64,000 bases of DNA from Cocos nucifera (Eukaryota > Streptophyta > Magnoliopsida > Arecales > Arecaceae). The position numbers and the translations under genes were made by a program. The notes below the pieces were generated by a model, which was not told the DNA's origin, did no database searches, and was given only the letters and a program-made list of their open reading frames with translations. This document shows positions 37,480-49,725 of the stretch, piece by piece. The DNA lies in NCBI GenBank assembly GCA_006176705.1, contig QRFJ01000367.1:869437-933436 (forward strand). The letters run 5' to 3'. Within the stretch, counting starts at the first letter, position 1; every line of letters starts with the position of its first letter.

Positions 37480-37680
37480 AGGATTCTATGGCAGCGCATA
37501 CTATGGCATCGATTTTTGAAACTGCTACTATAAATCTTACGACAGCGATTTTCGTTATCTATAGCAGCGATTACATGAAATCACTGTCATAGGTTGGACC
37601 TATAGCAGTGGTTAGTAGGAACAGCTGCTATAAGCTTATTTATGACAGCGGTTAATTATAATCAGTGCTATATATATATA
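37480..37680 (+). repeat. CACTA left subterminal repeats
   Basis: Variants of CTATGGCAGCGGTT and its complement occur about nine times in both orientations, for example ATAGCAGCGATTACATGAAATCACTGTCATAGG.. pairs. These clustered ~12-bp words are expected binding sites for the element's DNA-binding protein. Confidence 0.8.
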
Positions 37681-38641
37681 TATTTAAATATTATATAATT
37701 TTAAAATTTAATGTTCATCTTCATCGTTCATTATCTAAATAATTATCATTAGAGTATCATCGTAAAAGATCACCTCGATCCGATGGCCCTAGCTTCGTCG
37801 ATCAGAAAAATTTAATTTCGACGATCACGAACGATGATGTGATGATCTGATAGATGAAGACTTCTGATGGATCCAAAAATCTGCAACGATAATCTCGATG
37901 ATGTTTGTAGCATACTATCAAAATTTTACTTCAATCAAATATTGTTAGCTTCGTTAATTTAGTATAAATTAGTTTCGACCGTTAAATGATAAATGAGTGA
38001 TCAAAGGATCAAACGGTATCCGGTTATGAGATAATTTTTTTTATAAATGATCTTGGCTACTACTTTAATCTTTTTTTATGATGGTGATTATAAAATTTAA
38101 CTCATGAGATGAAGAATGATCTAAAATTATACATCTCTTGATAACCATTCTGAAACTTCACTGGTTGTTATGCTCGTACTTTTGCAATATTTGCTTAACA
38201 TGAATAGTTTATGCAAAAATAATTTAAATTTTACTATCATCACCATATAAAATATTTAAAATTATAATAAAAATTATTTAACTAAAAAATTATCTCATAA
38301 TTGAACGTCGTTTAACCTTTTGATCGCTTGTTTCTAATTTAATGGTCGAAATTATTCCATACTAAATTGACCATGATAACGATATTCGATTGAAGTAAAA
38401 CTTTGATAGTATGCTACAAACATCATCGAGATTATCATTGCAAATTTTTGAATTCATCAAAAATCTCCATCTATCAGATCATCGCATCGTCATTCATGAT
38501 CATCGAAATTGAATTTTTCTAATTGATGAAGCTAGGGCCATCGGATCAAGACGATCTTTTGCAATGATACTCTAATGATAATTATTTAGATAATAAACAA
38601 TGAAGATGGGCATTAAATTTTAAAATTATATAATATTTAAA
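37681..38641. repeat. Long inverted repeat inside the CACTA element
   Basis: The left arm 37,681-38,100 and the right arm 38,222-38,641 are reverse complements at about 85% by eye, around a 121-bp loop. Shared words include GATGATGTTTGTAGCATACT and GATCCGATGGCCCTAGCTTC, the second with one mismatch-free 18-base core. The outer edges are ATTTAAATATTATATAATTT. It separates the left subterminal repeats from more repeats of the same kind at 38,660-38,810. Confidence 0.9.
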
Positions 38642-38659
38642 GAAAAAAAAATTTATTTC

Positions 38660-38810
38660 CAATTTATGGTAGTGGTTATAAAAAATCACTGCTATAGATC
38701 TATGGCAGCGGTTATAGAACTGCTGCCGTAGATCTATGACAGCGGTTTTGGATAATCGCTGTCATAGATCTATGACAGCAGTTCAATAACCACTGTCGGA
38801 GGTTAGATTA
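38660..38810 (+). repeat. Detached CACTA subterminal repeats
   Basis: About eight more CTATGGCAGCGGTT-type words in both orientations stand right after the long inverted repeat. They probably belonged to the left-end cluster before the inverted repeat came in. Confidence 0.75.
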
Positions 38811-38859
38811 AAAATCTTTAAATTTTTTCTACTTTTCTTCCGTGCGCGCTCGATCTCTC

Positions 38860-39530
38860 TCTTAGTCTCTCCCCCTCCTCTCCATCATCGGTGAGACTTC
38901 TTCCCCCATTGACGGACGCCGCCCCTCCTTTGCTCTTGGCCGGCGTCGCCCTTCCTTCCTCCTCCCCCTTCGGTCCCCCATCCCCGACCGCCCCTCCCCG
39001 CCACCCATCAGTCCCCACCCAACCCCCCACCCCACCCTCCCCCGACCGCCCTCCTCCCTCCCATCCCCGATCGCTCTCCCCTGCCACCCACCACCCCCAC
39101 CTGACCCCCCCACCTCCACCCTCCCCTCGGTCGCCCTCCTTCCCCCCATCCTGACCGTCCCTCCCGTCACCCTGCCACCCCCACAGCCCCCACATCTCCG
39201 ACCGCCCCTCCCTGCCAACCCCCACCCGGCCCCCCCACCCCCCACCCTCCCTTCGATCGGCCCTCCTTCCCTCCCATCCCGATCGCCCCCCAGCCCCCCA
39301 TCTCCGACCGCCCCTCCTCGCCACCCCCACTCAACTCCCCCACCCTCCCTCGGCCTCTGCCCCTCCTTCCCCTGATCCCCAGCCGCCCCTCCCCACCACC
39401 ACCCCCTGCCACCCCCCAACCCCCATCCCCGGCCGTCCTTCTCCGCCACCCCCACCAGCCCCCCACCCCCCACACTCCCTCCCGATCGCCGACCCTTCCG
39501 TCACTGTGCCTCCCGAGCCTCCTCGTTACT
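38860..39530 (+). other. Strongly C-rich strand-asymmetric tract
   Basis: About 650 bp are dominated by CCCCACC, CCCTCC and GCCCCTCC words on the plus strand and almost free of G runs there. The long minus-strand open frames (Gly/Arg-rich) are composition artefacts. It may be a leader or promoter region of the CACTA gene. Confidence 0.6.
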
Positions 39531-40960
39531 GTGCCCCCTCCCCCTGGCCCTCTATCCTTGGCCACCCCTGCTCTCTCTTTTCTTCCTCTTTCTCTCTCTT
39601 CTCTATCTCACTACCTTGGTGATGTTTGTAGCATCGTCGCCGACAATCCTCGTAGCTTTCGATGCGATCCACTCTTTATAGCCGTAGGTATAATTTTTTT
39701 AAAATTTTATAGTATTATTTATTAATTATTTATATTTATAATAATTTATAAAATATTTATAATAAATATTATAAATATTTATTATAAATATTATAATTAT
39801 CTATATATCATAGTTTTTGGACTGTGTCGTGGCGGTAGCCTTGGGCTGTGCCATGTCTGTGGTTATGGACTAGATCTGTCAATGGGTTGGGTTTGGATCG
39901 AAACCTGGATATTCAGATTCGAATCTAATTTTAATTACCGGTATCAGATCAGAATCCGAATACTCAATAGGTCTGTACTTGAAGTACCGAACCCAGATCC
40001 TAATGGATTTCAGAAGGTCGGACCCAATTTTAGAATCCAAAACTAAGAAACGGAGAGACTGAGAGGGAGACCGATAAATTAAGAGAGAAAGGGTCGGTCG
40101 CTCGCCGACCATCGGTAAGGAAGACCGAGAGTGGGAGGAAGGGAGGGGATCTGGCCTCATCGCCATCATTGGGAGGGAGGGGGTCCGGCCTCACCGGCGA
40201 GGGAGATTGAAAGAGGAAGAGTGGGAGATCGAGAGAGCGAGAGAGGGAGGAAGGGGGTCCGACCTCGCCGGCATCACTAGGAGGGATGGCATTTGGCCTT
40301 GCCGGTAAGGGAGATCGAGAGAGTGAGAGAGGGAGGGATGGGGTTCAGCCTCGCCGACAAAGAAGATCGAGAGAGGAAGAGAGGAAGATCGAGAGATGGA
40401 AAAGCTGGGAGGGAGGGGCTCGGCCTCGCCGTCGTCGCCAGTGAGAGAGATCGAGAGAGGGAGAGAGGGAGTGATCGAGGGAATGGCACACAACCGAGCC
40501 AGCTCAGATATACAGTCGAGCTGACTCGGGCCATGATCGAGCCGACTAGGAGAGAACCCGAGCCGACTGTCTCAGGCATGGAGCCGACTCGACTTTTGAG
40601 CGAATAGAATTTGATATGTCTCTCTAAGGTTCCAACTTTAAGCCTTAAGGTGCCACCATCATCTACTTTATTTTTTTTTTAGGTTTCTGGATTAATACCA
40701 AGATTCGTGCAAGAGATCGGATCTATGACTGTTGCTCATCCTTAATTATTTATGAATATAATTCATGTTGTAGAATTGATTGCATAATATTTTCTAGATG
40801 TTTATATCTTGTTGCTTTTATTTATTGCATTATATAACGATAGACTCATCAATTAATTAGTGTACATATTAGAAACTATTCATTGATGCTATACTAATAT
40901 TATTGTTCAACATGTTATATTGATTAATGTTTATTAACGTTGCATATCACGATGGTACCA

Positions 40961-42652
40961 AAATGCTATCTAGCTTTCATCCCTGTCCCTCGATGGGTTA
41001 CATGCAGTGCAGCATCTGAGGAGTAGTTAGAGCATACTCCGTCCACCTCGACATCGGTTGCTTAAAAACCTTCATCAGTGGCATCTATTCCACCGACGGT
41101 ATTTACTCCATCAGCAACTGAGCCTCTACCGTCATCCATTTCTGAGATACATGCTATTACGCAAGCATCTGAGTGTATGTTTTTATTATATTAGCATAAT
41201 TTTATTTTTTATGTAGTATTTATATACTTATATATTTGCATAACATATTTGCATTATAGGTGCATCATCCAGTTGGATATTTTCGCGGTCCCACACATAT
41301 AGCACACGTGTGGAACCGCCAGCAACAGGTGATGGTCTATTATGATGCGCAGGGAAGGTTGATAGGAAAGACCGTGTGGGAGATGCATTCCTTTTTTGGA
41401 GTGCTTGTGAGGTGGTCGGACATCATTCCCATAGAGCTTAAAGATTGGCATTTGATGGATGCTGCCATCAGAAATTGGGTATGTAAGGAGATATGGATAA
41501 GTACGTGCATCTTAGTTATATTTATATATTTTATATGTTTATACTATATATGTTTAATTAGATTAATTTTGTAACTAATTTTTGATAACTTTGTGCAGAG
41601 GAGGTACGACATTTTCGATCATGAGAGGGCTCGAGATGCCTGATCGAGAAAGATCAGGGAGTTATACCAGAGTTACAAGGTCAAGCTCTACAGAGGATGG
41701 CTCGAGCACCGACGAGACACTCCGAAGGAGCTTGTTTTCTAGATACAAGACTATCCTTTGAGTCAGGGGGAGAGGATGGTTAGACATTGGAGGAGCCAGA
41801 AGTTTGAGGTAAAATTTTTAACTTTTAAATTTTTCAATATGCTTAAAATTTTATTTAAATATTTTTTAAATATTTATTATTTATTTAAATATTTTTTAAA
41901 TCTTCCATCAGAATCGAAAGAACCGTGCAGCCTAGGAGTATACGCACACTCTAGGCCACGAGTCTATGGCCAGTCGTATGCATAGAGAGATAATTAATTT
42001 TAAATCTTACTAGATAAATTAAATTCATATTTTTTATCATCTTTCTGATAAATTTATTCTTTATTATAGTTGATGAGAGATGGAGTGATGTCCAACCATA
42101 GTGAAATCTTTCGATCCAGCCGCACAAACAAGACGGGCAAGTCGATGAATGCCGTGATCGAACGTATTTTTTTAAGTATTAAATATATTAGTATATATGA
42201 TTAGTATTATAGTAATTTTTATAAAATTTTATTTTAATTTATAATTATAAGATTAGTTAGATGCGCTCACGAGCGAGGGTCCGGATACCTTTGGGCCCCA
42301 TGACCATTTATCTTAGGTCTTGGGGCCTGAGCACTTTGAGAGGATTCGATGCAGGCCCATACATACGTCGATGAGCTACTGATTCAAGGCGAGCGCCTCC
42401 TCATAGACTTTCGGTGTCATCAGTCGGAAGGAGCTTGAGGAGGCATTAGCACGGACAGATCATGCTGCGATGCGGGTAGATTGGGCCGAGGAGCGTGCAT
42501 CTCATCTGGAGGGTATCGTGAGAGACATGATATCGACGTTCAGTGCATGTTTTAGAGTCATGGACTTCAAGGATATGTTGGCCCGCATTTCAGCTCCAGC
42601 TCCAGCTCCGGCTCCGGCTCTCGATGATGATGATGATGATGTAGATTTATGA
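40961..42652 (+). pseudogene. CACTA gene of the Ptta/En/Spm transposase family
   Basis: Exon-like blocks read in order. A Ser/Pro-rich start lies near 40,961-41,170. 41,260-41,507 holds HIAHVWNRQQQ, WEMHSFFGVLVRWSD and IELKDWHLMDAAIRNW. 41,600-41,808, after GTGCAG, holds RRYDIFDHERARD, YRGWLEHRRDTP and RMVRHWRSQKFE before GTAAAA. Shorter blocks follow near 41,911 and 42,070, and a C-terminal block at 42,395-42,652 reads RVDWAEERASHLEGIV, an Ala-Pro repeat and six Asp before the stop. Order, spacing and Trp-rich words fit plant Ptta/En/Spm (Transposase_24-type) proteins. At least five stops interrupt it. Confidence 0.65.
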
Positions 42653-42824
42653 GATTTTTAATATATTTTATTTTTTAAAAAAATATTATAATAAATTTTA
42701 TTCAATAATAAAATTTTTGCATTTTAGAATAATTTTTATATTTATTATATTTTTTTTGTTATATATCTGCATTTATCAGGTAAAATATATAAAAAATAAA
42801 AATTTTAATTTTTTAATTATTCAA

Positions 42825-43215
42825 GATCTACAGCAGTGGTTTTATAATCACTGCCATATCCATGCCGACCGCTGTCATGAGTTTCTGATGCAAACGGTAT
42901 CAACCGCTGCATTAGATCTATGACAGCGGTTAAGAAATCGCTGCTATAGATTACCTATGGTAGCGGTTATGTAACCGCTGCTATAGATAACCTATGGCAG
43001 TGGTTACATAACCACTGCTATAGGTCGATCTATTGCAGCGATTTATAAACCACTGCAATAGGCTATTGCAGCGGTTCAAACAACCGCTGCAACAACCACT
43101 GCCATAGAGCTACGGCAAATATTGTAGTAGCAGCGGTTAGAGAACCACTGCCATAGCTTATGGTAGCGATTTTTTGAGCTACGACAGTGGTTACGAATCA
43201 CTACCGTAGCCCTAT
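42825..43215 (+). repeat. CACTA right subterminal repeats
   Basis: About 18 words of the GCAGCGGTT type in both orientations precede the right terminus. An extra terminus-like word, TTGTAGTAG, lies inside the cluster at about 43,123-43,131. Confidence 0.85.
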
Positions 43216-43227
43216 TTTGTAGTAGTA

Positions 43228-43606
43228 TAATTAGATCGTAAATAGGCTGTCACCTACTTGCCCAAAACCATCGATGATAAATTAAAAATCCTAATCACAC
43301 CAGCAACCATCATTCCGTTCGAAAGGTTTTCAGAAATCTCGCTATGACGAAATTAGCGGTCCAAAATTAGCGGAATAATGTAACCATCGTGTAAAATTTT
43401 TTCACAAATACCATGAACCTCGAGAACCCAGAAAAGTAAGAAACCCCTCTAAAAAAAATTAGCTCCTGCTTGTTTCTGACTTGAGCATCGGAGGGTCATC
43501 ACTGGAGACCAAATCCTTCAATTCAGACTTTATTTTGCAGGTTCTCAAGCTTGTCTACAAGGAGCCATTCCTCTAATTCTGAAGTTGATGATTCTTAATA
43601 GTAATA
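43228..43606 (+). repeat. Tat 5' LTR, second part
   Basis: Continues the LTR after the CACTA insert and aligns with about 55,575-55,957. The first three bases are the duplicated TAA. Confidence 0.9.
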
Positions 43607-43609
43607 GAT

Positions 43610-43624
43610 TGGTGCTAGAAGGAG
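43610..43624 (+). other. Tat primer binding site
   Basis: TGGTGCTAGAAGGAG lies three bases after the 5' LTR. It is the same word type as at the other two Tat-like elements in this window. Confidence 0.75.
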
Positions 43625-43712
43625 AGCGGGCAAAATTTTTAGACTACCATAATTTCTCTGAAAAGCTGATCGTCCGGTCTTTAAAGATCAAACCAATCCA
43701 CAATAAATAACA

Positions 43713-45226
43713 ATGGCTCTAAAAAAGGCCTCATCCCATGTCAACGACGTCGCTGAGGCCACCACCTCACAGCAACCGGACCTGAGGGTTGATGATCACA
43801 TTCAGCCCCCTGCAATGGAAGTTTCTCCACCCGTCCAATAAACCCATGTCACCATGGACCAATTCAACTTACTCCTTCAACAGATTCACTTTCTGGCGAC
43901 CGTTGTCCAAGCAATCCAAACGGTGATTGCACCTTCCTTAATGGCACCATAGTCAAATTTGACTGCTCCTGCTCCACCCTCAATGGTGCAACCGATGCCT
44001 TCGGCGGTCCCACTCGTGCCACCAACGGCAATGCCAATTCAACCGTCGGCATCCTTTCAACAAATTGCATCCACACTATCACCTCCACAAAGTCTCAAGC
44101 GGGGGCGACCCCATCCACGATCTCTTAGCCCATAATCAGGACATGGTTCTACTCCCGACCATCGTTCTCCCCAGCAGTCCGAGGCCCTCACCGACTAGGA
44201 CTTGATGATTGAAAGAAAGCTTTGGATTTTCGATAAGAAACTCGAAGCTCTAAATAAGGCCTCCCCTCATCTCGACCTTTTGACGGTCTTAGCGGCGAGC
44301 CTCCATTCGATGAGAGGATCCTACAAAAATTGCTGCCCCCTGGATTTAAGTTGCCTCAGCTCCAAACCTACGATGGGACTGCTGATCCCATCGATCATAT
44401 TGAAACTTTCAAGGCAACTTTGCTCTTTCAAGGAGCATCGAATGCCACTCTCTGTTGGGTGTTTTTCACCATTCTCAAGGGGGTAGCCCGACAATGGTAC
44501 TCAAATATGAAGCCTGGCTCGATTCATTTTTTTGACGAGCTAAGCCAATTTCTAGCGGCGTATTTTATCAGCAGCCACAGACAGCAGAAGCGCTCTGACT
44601 ATTTATACACCATTCATCAGAGGGATGGTGAGTCGATCCATAGTTATCTGAGCCATTTCAACATAGCTATCCTGAAAGTCCGTGATCTTGATCAGTCGAT
44701 CGTGATGTCCACTTTTATGACTGGATTGCAGAGAAATGACCTGAAGAGATCATTGATGAAGTCTTATCCAAAGTACTTCAATGTTATGCTGGAGAAGGCG
44801 AGGAAGTATATCAACATCGAAGAAAGGGAATCCTACCGACGGTGCTCCCACTCTCCACCTAGGAAGAATAAAGGTGGTGGCTTTTTTCAAAATCGCCGAT
44901 CTTCTAGCCTACCAAGGCATGATTGACAGCGATCTCCTCTGAGGTATTTCAACAACTATACGCCTTTGAATGCCACCTAGGGAGAAGTTTTGATGCAGAT
45001 CCAAGACCAATTCTCCCAACCTCCGAAGATGCGGATCAGTCCGAAACGTCGAGATACTATAAGGTTCTGCTTCTATCATCATGACCACAGTCACAACATC
45101 AAAGATTGTCGCCTCCTTCATGATGCCATTGAAAGGTTAATTCAGAAAGGAAGGCTCGAACGCTTCGTTCGTGGAAGAACCCCACCGCAACAGCACCAGC
45201 CGAGGGCTCGCCAAGCACCTTCTTAG
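43713..45226 (+). pseudogene. Tat gag with zinc knuckle
   Basis: The ATG at 43,713 starts MALKKASSHVND. The first frame runs with several stops to about 44,320; then a frameshift moves to the frame beginning PPGFKLPQLQTYDGTADP. The gag domain follows (HIETFKATLLFQGASNA, ARQWYSNMKPGSIHFFDEL, SIHSYLSHFNIAILKV). After a basic region and two stops comes the knuckle C-x2-H-x4-H-x4-C at about 45,066-45,110. The protease and reverse transcriptase below are in the same frame as this second part. That is consistent with one ancestral gag-pol reading frame. Confidence 0.88.
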
Positions 45227-48200
45227 CCACAGCGATAAATGCCAATGCCCGTATAGGAGAAAAGAGACCTGGAAGTAGTGGAGGAGCGACCTCTTCATGG
45301 AGAAATCCATATGATTATCGGAGGATTATCTGAAGCGGCAGCATCAAAGATGTCTAGATGTGACGATGGGCCCAAACAGTAAATAACTTTCACTGAGCAG
45401 GATGCAGAGGGTGTACAACAATCGCACAATGATGCTATGGTTATTTTCTTGAATGTTTCTGATTTCAATATACACCACATACTTATCGATCATGGAAGCT
45501 CAATCGACATTTTGTACTTTTCTATCTTTTTCCTCATGGAACTCTCTTTTGATCAGTTAATTTCATTTGACATGCTGATCCAAGAATTTTCTGATAGTAC
45601 TATAACACCAAAAGGAATGATCAATTTATCTAAAACTGTGGGCACTCCGCCTCAGCAGAAGACCATACAAGTGGACTTTCTTGTCGTCAAACTTTTCTCT
45701 GCTTATAATGCCATCCTTGGAAGATCAAGCTTATGGAAACTCAGAGCTATCGTATCCAGCTATCATCTCCTGGTCAAATTTTCGATAGCTCATGGCGTGG
45801 GAAAGATTCGGGGCAACCAGACCGTTACCCGATAGTGCTTTGTCGCTAAGCTCCAAATAGAGGACCCTGCAAGAAACCAACCAGAGCTACCAATAGGGCT
45901 TGATGCACCAGATGACCTCATAGAAAATTGAGTTCAACCATCCGATGACCTTCAGGATATACCACTAGAGAAGGAAAATTTCCAACGGACTATGAAAATT
46001 GGGTTTTGCCTTGATCATGTAACAAAACACCAACTGATCGATCTTTTGTAGGTAAACATGGATCTTTTTGCTTGGTCGGCCGTTGATATGCCAGAGATCG
46101 ATTCATTGGTAATGGCTCATTATCTGAAGGTAGACCCGACCTATTGTCCAATAAAGTAGAAAAAGCGAAGCTTCACCCCTGAACGCCAAAAGGCAATTAC
46201 TGAGGACATGGATAAACTTATGAAGGTCAATTTCATCTAGAAAGCTATATACCTAGACTGGTTGGCGAATGCTGTTTTGGTAAAGAAAGCAAATGAAAAG
46301 TGGCATATGTGCATCGACATTACCAATTTAAATAAAATCTGTCCAAAAGATAGCTACCTATTATCGTGAATTGACCAACTAATCGATGCCACTTCTGGGC
46401 ATGAACTCCTCAGCTTCATGGATGCCTTCTTCAGTTACAATCAAATCCAGATGGCCCCAGAAGATGAGGAGAAAATGGCCTTTATTACTGATCATGAGCT
46501 CTACTGTTACAGGATGATGCCTTTCGAACTCAAAAATATGGGGGCCACATATCAAAGACTGGTTAATAAGATCTTCAAAGATCAAATTGACAAAAACATA
46601 GAGACTTATGTCGATGATATGTTGGTGAAAAATCGATCGATACCTGATCACGTGCATGACCTCCGTGAAACATTCGACACACTTCGATGATACCAAATAA
46701 AATTGAATCCTACGAAGTATGCTTTCAGAGTCACTGCCAGTAAGTTTCTCGGTTTCATGATTTTCCTCAGAGAAATCAAAGTGAATCTAAAGAGGACTAA
46801 GGCGATCCTAAAAATGTCACCCCCGAAGACTATAAAAGAGGTACAGAGCTTGACTGAAAAAATTACCTCTCTTAACCTTTCAGGTCAGCTGAAAGATGCC
46901 TCCTATTCTTTCAAACACTCAAGTGACCGATGGATTTTCAATGGACCCCAAAGTGCCAGGAGGCCTTCGAGGAGTTAAAAAGATATCTTAGTTTTCCGCC
47001 TCTACTCATCAAACCATTGTCGGATGAGGAGCTTTATCTCTACCTTGCTGTATCGCCGATGGCAATCAGTGCAGTCCTTGTCCAGAAAGAGGGACGAGTT
47101 CAGAAGTCTATAAACTACATCAGCAAAGTCCTCTATGATGCGAAGACCCGATATGCAAAGTTAAAAAAGATGATTTTCGCACTGATTGTTGCTACAAGAA
47201 AACTTTGATCCTATTTTCAAGCTCATATCATGATAGTGCTCACGGACCAACCTTTGAAGTCAGTACTGCATCAGTCGAATTCTTTCGGACGAATAGCAAA
47301 GTGGGCTATGGAGCTCTCAAAATTGGATATTCATTATCGACCGAGGCTATCCATTAAGACCCAAATTTTGGTCGACTTTATCCTTGAATGTATAATACCA
47401 GATGGGGAGCCCCAGAAGAAAACCCGACGACTAGATATGAAGACCTTGGAAGCTCACAAAGCAATGAAGATCCAAAGCCGAATGGGGAGATTTGGGAGAA
47501 ACATGGGTCTTGCACATTGATGGCTCCTTGAACTCAATAGGATTATGAGCTGAAATTATTCTTTCCAATTTAGATGGGGATGTGGCAACATACGCCATCC
47601 GCTTCGAATTTTCAGCTACTAATAATAAGATAGAATATGAAGTCTTAATTGTTGAATTGAGAATTGCTCAGTAGACCGAAGCCCAATGCCTGATAGTGTA
47701 CGGTGATTCTCAGCTCATGGTGGGGCAAATAAAGGAAGAATACGAAGCTCGAGAGGAAATACCTCCCAAAGGTAAAAGATTTAACCTCATACTTCCAATA
47801 TTTTGACATCTAATAGGTCCTCCAAATGCAAAATGTTAAGATGGGTGCTTTATCAAAGCTCGCATCTTTGCTGTCCATCGATCAGGAAGAGAAACCTACT
47901 TCAAAGTTTTGAAAACTTTGAGTTTAGAAGAGCCCCACATAATTCAGCAAATCAATGAAGAGCCCAACTGGATGGATCCTATCATAAAATACTTGAAGAC
48001 AGGAGAAACACCGTCAGATCGAAAAGAATCTCGAAAGGTCAGGAATCAAGCAGCTAGGTATATATTGCTCGACAATGACCTATACAAGCGATCTTTCTCC
48101 TTGCTGCTTCTGAGGTATTTGCATCCTTCGAAGGTCGATTATGCTATACGGGAGGTTCATGAAGGAATCTATGAAAATCATCTGAGGGGTCGATCCTTAT

Positions 48201-49200
48201 CTTATAAAATCCTTCGATAAGGATATTATTGGCCCACAATGCAACAGAATACTCAGAATTTCATTCGGAGATGTGAACAATGTCAATGTAATGATCGGGT
48301 TCAGCATCAGCCCGCATCTCTCCTAACTTCCATTAAATCCCTATGGCCTTTTGTCTAGTAGGGATTGGACATTTTAGGCCCATTTCCCCGAGCTTCTGGC
48401 CAACAAAAATTTTTACTCATAGCTATTGACTACTTTACCAAGTGGGTAGAAGCCGAGCCCTTAGCTTAGATCATAGCAACGAACATTCAGGATTTTATTT
48501 GGAAATCAATTATTTGCCGCTGTGGACTTCCGAAAGTATTGATTTTAGACAATGAGAGATAGTTCAGTGGTTCTCGGCTAAAAGACTTCGATGAAGATCA
48601 TGGGATAGAGCAGCGCTTCACTTCAATAGGCCATCCACAAACGAATGGAGAAGTGAAAGTAACCAATAGAACCCTCATTCAAGATCTCAAAGCTAGATTA
48701 GACCGAACTGGAGGGTCGTGGATAGAAGAACTCTACCATATTCTGTGGGCCTATCGAATCACTCAAAGACTTTCAACAGGTGAAATGCCGTTCAACTTAC
48801 ATTTGGCACTGAGGCCATCACACCAGTAGAATTCAGGCTCCCCTCCATCGGACTTGAAGAATATGACGAGGACACTAATCCAATTGACTCAAGGCCAATT
48901 TTGATTTGATAGAGAAAATCAGAGAATGAGCAACGGTGAGGATGGCTGCATATCGGCAAAAGATTGCCAAATATTTCAATTCACACATCAAGACAAAAGA
49001 ATTCTGAGTCGATGACCTTATCCTTTGGAGAGTAGAAGCATTCAAGCCAACTGAGTGAGGAAAGCTTTCACCCAACTGAAAAGGACCCTATCAGATCGAT
49101 GAAGTTGTGCGACTGGGAACTTATCGACTAAAATAACTCAATGCGATACTCCTTCCCAAGCCATGGAATTCAGCTAATCTCCAGATGTACTACCAATGAA
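45227..49200 (+). pseudogene. Tat pol: protease, RT, two RNase H, integrase
   Basis: Protease: ILIDHGSSIDIL near 45,480, then AYNAILGRSSLWKL. Reverse transcriptase about 46,060-46,760: NAVLVKKANEKWHMCIDI, MDAFFSYNQIQMA, and YVDD at 46,607-46,618. RNase H about 46,930-47,370: WTPKCQEAFEELKRYL. A second, archaeal-type RNase H-like domain at about 47,515-47,770 has words FEFSATNNKIEYE and VYGDSQLMVGQIKEEY; this is a Tat trait. Integrase about 48,150-49,190: zinc-finger part ending RCEQCQCN, then DYFTKW (Asp at 48,428), Asp at 48,548 and Glu at 48,650, a 33-residue gap. More than twenty stops and several frameshifts make it inactive. Confidence 0.92.
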
Positions 49201-49284
49201 ATGAATAAATGAGTAGCTTTTCAAGTTCAACTACTTTCTTTGTCAGATGAATATTTGCACGGCTATCGAATTGAAAAAAAAAGT

Positions 49285-49725
49285 CGGATAAAATCTCTTT
49301 ATTCGGGATATTCAATAAAAATTTCTTTATTCGGGATACTCAGCAATTTTTTTTTTTATTTGGGATACTCAACAAAAATCTCTTTGTTCGAAATACTCAA
49401 TAATGAATTTCTTAGATTGAAACTATTTTGGATAAATTTTTTTTGTTCGAGATACTTAACAGCGAGTTCTTCAGATCGGAACTACTTCGCATAAAATTCA
49501 TTTATTCGGGATACTTAACAGCGAGTTCCTCAGATCAAAATTACTTCGGATAAAATCTCTTTGTTCAAGATACTTAATAGCAAGTTCCTTAGATTGGAAT
49601 TGCTTTAGATTAAATCCCTTTGTTCAGGATATTCAACAAAAATTCTTTTATTTGAGATACTTAACAACGAATTTCTCAAATCGAAACCGCTTCAGATAAA
49701 ATCTCTTTGTTCGAGATATTTAACT
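49285..49725 (+). repeat. Tandem units after the Tat pol region
   Basis: About seven diverged units of 60-70 bp share TTTGTTCGAGATACTTAACA-like, CAGCGAGTTCCTCAGAT-like and CTTCGGATAAAATCTC-like words. The position, after pol and before the antisense genes, matches the hypervariable repeat zone of Tat elements. Confidence 0.85.

Larger units (their letters stand above)
37468..43227 (+). mobile_element. CACTA (En/Spm-like) DNA transposon in the Tat 5' LTR
   Basis: The left end is CACTACTACAAAA and the right end TTTTGTAGTAGTA, an inverted repeat with the final G changed to A. TAA flanks both sides (37,465-37,467; 43,228-43,230), the 3-bp duplication typical of CACTA. Removing it restores a contiguous LTR matching the 3' LTR. 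Both ends carry many subterminal GCAGCGGTT-type repeats, the family's transposase binding sites. Inside are a long inverted repeat, a C-rich tract and a decayed En/Spm-family gene. I found no catalytic TNP2-type transposase, so it was probably non-autonomous. Confidence 0.92.

Noticed and set aside
38818..39565. Long minus-strand frames of 130-200 codons rich in Gly, Arg and Trp
   Set aside because: They are the complement of a C-rich tract and consist of low-complexity repeats. Two or more frames are open at once, which points to composition.
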